Under the pieces are notes generated by a model. That model searched no databases. It saw only the letters and a list, made by a program, of their open reading frames with translations, and was not told the DNA's origin. Shown piece by piece: positions 61,345 through 64,000 of a stretch of DNA of 64,000 nt (its first letter is position 1; each line of letters begins with the position of its first letter). A program made the position numbers and the translations under genes. This DNA comes from an uncultured Bacteroides sp. (GTDB lineage Bacteria > Bacteroidota > Bacteroidia > Bacteroidales > Bacteroidaceae). The DNA is taken from contig NZ_CAUCSQ010000014.1 in NCBI RefSeq assembly GCF_958445495.1, forward strand, positions 1-64,000, in the 5' to 3' direction.

Positions 61345-62730
61345 ATGACAGAACAATTGAAACAGAAATTGAATGATTCGGCACTGCTTCGCTGGAGCGT
61401 TCTTGCATTGGTCGCCTTTACGATGTTGTGCGGCTATTTTCTCACCGACGTCATGTCTCCGTTGAAACCTATGCTTGAAAAAGAGTTATTATGGGATAGT
61501 CTTGATTATGGCATATTTACCAGTGCATACGGTTGGTTTAATGTATTTGCCTGTATGTTGATTATAGGTGGAATCGTCCTTGATAAAATGGGAGTGCGTT
61601 TTACGGGAATGGGAGCTTGTCTTTTCATGGTAGTAGGATGTGGATTGAAATATTATGCCATTTCCACGACTTTCCCGGAAGGAGAAATGCTCTTTGGGAT
61701 GAGGATGCAGGTGGGACTGGCCGCTTTGGGATATGCCATTTTCGGTGTCGGGGTGGAGATTGCCGGTATCACTGTTTCAAAAATCATTGTAAAATGGTTT
61801 AAAGGCAAAGAGATGGCCTTGGCTATGGGGATGGAGATGGCAACCGCCCGTTTGGGGACGATGTTGGCATTGGCAGTGACTGTTCCTATCGCTTCATTCT
61901 TCGGAGATACGGATAGTGAGGGAGTTTTCCATGCAAATATTCCTGCGCCGTTGTTGCTTTGTCTTATTATGTTGTGTATCGGTACCATCGCTTTCTTTAT
62001 TTATACCTTTTATGATCGTAAGATTGATAAGGAGATAGAGGAAAACGAAGAGCCGGAAGAACCGTTCCGCATGAAAGATATCTGGGTGATAATGAGTAAT
62101 AAGGGATTCTGGCTGATAGCGTTACTGTGTGTATTGTTTTATTCGGCAGTATTTCCTTTCTTGAAATATGCCACTGATTTGATGGTTCAAAAATATCATG
62201 TAGACCCGGAATTGGCGGGAATCATTCCCAGTTTATTGCCGCTTGGGACATTGTTCCTGACCCCGCTTTTCGGAAATGTATATGACCGTATCGGCAAAGG
62301 GGCGACATTGATGATTCTGGGTTCTGTCTTGTTGATTTTTGTACATGCCATGTTCGCATTGCCCTTTTTGAATGTATGGTGGTTTGCCACCATCGTGATG
62401 ATTATTTTAGGAATCGGTTTTTCCCTGGTACCTTCGGCGATGTGGCCTTCCGTTCCTAAAATTATTCCGGAAAAGCAGTTGGGTACGGCTTATGCTTTAA
62501 TTTTCTGGGTACAGAACTGGGGATTGATGGGAGTTCCTGCTTTGATTGGTTATGTATTGAATGAATATTGCAAAGGCCCTGTAGTAGACGGTATGCAGAC
62601 GTATGATTATACTTTGCCGATGTGGATATTTACGGCATTTGGCGTGGCGGCTTTATTCTTTGCATTCATGCTGAAAATCGAAAATAAGAAAAAAGGATAT
62701 GGCCTGGAAGATGCCAATATTAAGAAATAG
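61345..62730 (+). CDS. Major facilitator superfamily transporter
   Basis: 461 residues from ATG 61345; an earlier in-frame start is unsupported. About twelve membrane segments are visible (VLALVAFTMLCGYFLTDVM to MWIFTAFGVAALFFAFML). The MFS loop after helix 2 reads DKMGVRFTGMG, and a cytoplasmic loop after helix 6 is highly acidic (KEIEENEEPEEP). The substrate cannot be read; general similarity is to sugar-phosphate/organic-anion or oxalate-formate-type MFS proteins, with no decisive motif. A -7 element TAAGTTTG at 61296 precedes it by 49 nt. Confidence 0.88.
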   Translation: MTEQLKQKLNDSALLRWSVLALVAFTMLCGYFLTDVMSPLKPMLEKELLWDSLDYGIFTSAYGWFNVFACMLIIGGIVLDKMGVRFTGMGACLFMVVGCGLKYYAISTTFPEGEMLFGMRMQVGLAALGYAIFGVGVEIAGITVSKIIVKWFKGKEMALAMGMEMATARLGTMLALAVTVPIASFFGDTDSEGVFHANIPAPLLLCLIMLCIGTIAFFIYTFYDRKIDKEIEENEEPEEPFRMKDIWVIMSNKGFWLIALLCVLFYSAVFPFLKYATDLMVQKYHVDPELAGIIPSLLPLGTLFLTPLFGNVYDRIGKGATLMILGSVLLIFVHAMFALPFLNVWWFATIVMIILGIGFSLVPSAMWPSVPKIIPEKQLGTAYALIFWVQNWGLMGVPALIGYVLNEYCKGPVVDGMQTYDYTLPMWIFTAFGVAALFFAFMLKIENKKKGYGLEDANIKK

Positions 62731-62769
62731 GTTAATCCGGATGTGTGAAACTAAAATCAGAAATAAAAG

Positions 62770-63120
62770 ATGGCGGTAAAGGAGAAAGTCAACCTGTTGG
62801 AGGTAATTCCTTGTCGTAGTGAATATATTACGGTTGAAAAAGAAGGAGAGACGATTGTGCTCTCCTTTCCTCGTTTTAAATATACATGGATGCAACGCTT
62901 CCTGGTTCCGAAAGGAATGTCGAAAGAGCTTCATGTACATTTGGAAGAGCACGGGACGGCTGTATGGGAATTGATAGATGGAAAACGGACCGTTCGTGAG
63001 ATTATAGAAGAACTTGCCGGGCATTTTCAGAACGAGGCAGGCTATGAGTCACGTGTGTCTGCTTATCTTTGCCAATTGCAAAAAGACGGTTTTATAAAGT
63101 GGATAGTCGGCAGATTATGA
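62770..63120 (+). CDS. PqqD-family small protein, orphan
   Basis: 116 residues. The C-terminal part (ELHVHLEEHGTAVWELIDGKRTVREIIEEL) matches the PqqD fold, a winged-helix-like peptide-recognition domain that presents RiPP precursor peptides to radical SAM enzymes. No precursor, radical SAM or other RiPP gene lies in this window, so its partner is unknown. It follows the MFS gene by 39 nt and may share its transcript. No signal peptide or membrane helix. Confidence 0.8.
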   Translation: MAVKEKVNLLEVIPCRSEYITVEKEGETIVLSFPRFKYTWMQRFLVPKGMSKELHVHLEEHGTAVWELIDGKRTVREIIEELAGHFQNEAGYESRVSAYLCQLQKDGFIKWIVGRL

Positions 63121-63159
63121 TTGATTCCAGAGATATTCCCGGCGGGTGAAAATAATATT

Positions 63160-63306
63160 GGTGAAAAATGAAGAGTAAATTCACTGCGAAAGCCGTATTT
63201 ACACCTTATCGGGGTAGAAAAGGAATATTCGATACATTCCGTATCTTGCAACTTGGTGAAAGGAGAGTTTACTCTTTTCACAGGCAATCAATCACCCTTC
63301 ATTTTT
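63160..63306. repeat. Cluster of imperfect inverted repeats
   Basis: AAAAATGAAG (63164-63173) and CTTCATTTTT (63297-63306) are perfect inverted copies. Between them, GGTGAAAGGAGAGT / ACTCTTTTCAC (about 63255-63281) is an imperfect palindrome resembling the left part GGTGAAAAATGAAGAGT. A 47-codon frame from 63168 spans it, without recognised homology. It may be a dispersed palindromic repeat of this genome. Confidence 0.45.
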
Positions 63307-63388
63307 ATTTATGAATATCCCTTTGAAAATTCCGTATATTCTGAATATCCTTGGAAAGAGTAAAGCATTTAACGAATACCTTCCCTAT

Positions 63389-63673
63389 TTATCGGATAAA
63401 AATGGCCCATAATATAACGGCGCTTGCAATTAGAATTCCCATAATGACGAGCGTCCCCCATACAAAATAACTGTTGTCCCGTTCCTTTTTCTTATTGGAA
63501 TCACGGATAATGTAGTCCATTTCTTCCGGAGTAGTGTCCGGAAGAGAACAAGACCTATTGGCACGGTTCAGATGCCTTCGTTTCTCATTGGTACGCTCAC
63601 GTCTTAGTCGGGATTCCTCCCTTCCTTCCCGAAGCCGGCGTATCATGTCCAGCATGTGGCCTTCACCGCCCAT
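63389..63673 (-). CDS. Small tail-anchored membrane protein, unknown
   Basis: 94 residues. The first 65 are strongly charged (RRLREGREESRLRRERTNEKRR), and a single membrane segment closes the protein (VWGTLVIMGILIASAVILWAIF), giving a C-tail-anchored topology. I do not recognise the family. It lies 23 nt downstream of the DUF4831 gene, likely in the same transcript. Confidence 0.7.
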   Translation of the reverse strand: MGGEGHMLDMIRRLREGREESRLRRERTNEKRRHLNRANRSCSLPDTTPEEMDYIIRDSNKKKERDNSYFVWGTLVIMGILIASAVILWAIFIR

Positions 63674-63696
63674 ATCGTATTATTTTTAATGTTTTT

Positions 63697-64000
63697 CTAC
63701 TTGTTTTCTTCCCTGTCCACTTTCAGCAGTCCGCCGGTATTCGGGTCAAAATAGACTTTGATTGTTGAGTTCTTGTTGAACAATACCGGAGCCAGATATT
63801 CTATGATACCGAATTGCGTGACGGGGATTTCCCCTTCATAAAGTTTTTTCTTGCCATCGGTCAGAGTTATCAATGCTTGTCCGGGTACATTATAGGCGAC
63901 TCCTTCCAATTCTTTTTTCTTCTTTTCATCGTCTTGCGGTATTTTCACCGTTTTCAAGTCTTTCAGACTGATGTAAAAAGGAGACCCAGCCAAGTCATTA
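63697..64000 (-). CDS. DUF4831 family protein, 3' part
   Basis: Partial gene; the frame stays open to the window edge, so its N-terminal part is outside. About 101 residues are visible, with YNVPGQALITLTDGKKKLYEG, PVTQFGIIEYLAPVLFN and IKVYFDPNTGGLLKVD, which match the C-terminal end of the DUF4831 family of Bacteroidota. The function is unknown. A TTG at 63993 is simply an internal codon. Confidence 0.8.
   Translation of the reverse strand, partial: NDLAGSPFYISLKDLKTVKIPQDDEKKKKELEGVAYNVPGQALITLTDGKKKLYEGEIPVTQFGIIEYLAPVLFNKNSTIKVYFDPNTGGLLKVDREENK

Noticed and set aside
61345..62730. Naming the MFS protein as a nitrate/nitrite transporter
   Set aside because: The NarK-type signature motifs are not visible; substrate left open.
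1..64000. tRNA, rRNA, CRISPR arrays, intact insertion sequences, prophage
   Set aside because: No cloverleaf with CCA-proximal motifs, no regularly spaced repeats and no transposase or integrase gene was recognised by reading; weak or unusual cases could be missed.

Overview
The window comes from a gut-type Bacteroides (Bacteroidota, Bacteroidaceae). The evidence is a SusC/SusD polysaccharide utilisation locus with an ECF sigma/FecR anti-sigma pair, many type II signal peptides, and recurrent promoters of the Bacteroides form (TTTG or TTG, 19-21 nt, TAnnTTTG). Species is not decided; it looks like the B. thetaiotaomicron/ovatus/xylanisolvens group. No rRNA, tRNA, CRISPR array, intact insertion sequence or phage gene was seen.

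Layout. 1-5305 (+): the 3' part of rpsA, RNase Z, an L,D-transpeptidase lipoprotein, and a small ECF sigma / membrane anti-sigma-like / periplasmic protein module. 5547-6353 (-): mazG. 6614-13965 (-): a five-gene cobalamin uptake operon, read from a consensus promoter through a cobalamin riboswitch into a BtuB-type TonB receptor, a BtuG-like propeller lipoprotein, a surface lipoprotein and two further paralogous propeller lipoproteins. 14147-16074: a DUF3810 membrane metalloprotease-like protein and a small membrane protein. 16138-20788 (+): valS and an orphan sensor histidine kinase with a periplasmic ABC-substrate-like domain.

21044-38033 is the polysaccharide utilisation locus: a divergent ECF sigma factor, FecR/DUF4974 anti-sigma, SusC, SusD, a SusE-position FISUMP lipoprotein, a DUF4874/DUF4832 lipoprotein, GH20 beta-hexosaminidase, a 1043-residue protein of no recognised family, and GH89 alpha-N-acetylglucosaminidase. 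GH20 plus GH89 point to a host glycan containing alpha- and beta-linked GlcNAc. A candidate antisense RNA with its own promoter and terminator faces the susC start. A gene-poor stretch with decayed inverted repeats follows.

38477-46608 (-): an acidic orphan protein, a DUF6340-like lipoprotein, secA, and a pair made of an alkaline-phosphatase-fold protein that seems to lack metal ligands and a DUF4105 membrane protein. 47004-62730 (+) is envelope and housekeeping: coaX, an outer-membrane barrel, a TPR protein, lptC, a CNNM/CorC-type protein and PpiD; then rlmN, a DUF4837 lipoprotein, pdxA, a sigma-54 activator, lptE, an unknown protein and secG; then an MFS transporter and an orphan PqqD-like protein. 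The window ends (-) with a small membrane protein and the 3' part of a DUF4831 gene.

The points most worth a second look are the antisense RNA at susC, the unknown 1043-residue protein in the GH20/GH89 locus, the riboswitch-controlled operon with three paralogous propellers, and a perfect 16-bp hairpin inside the lptC coding sequence.
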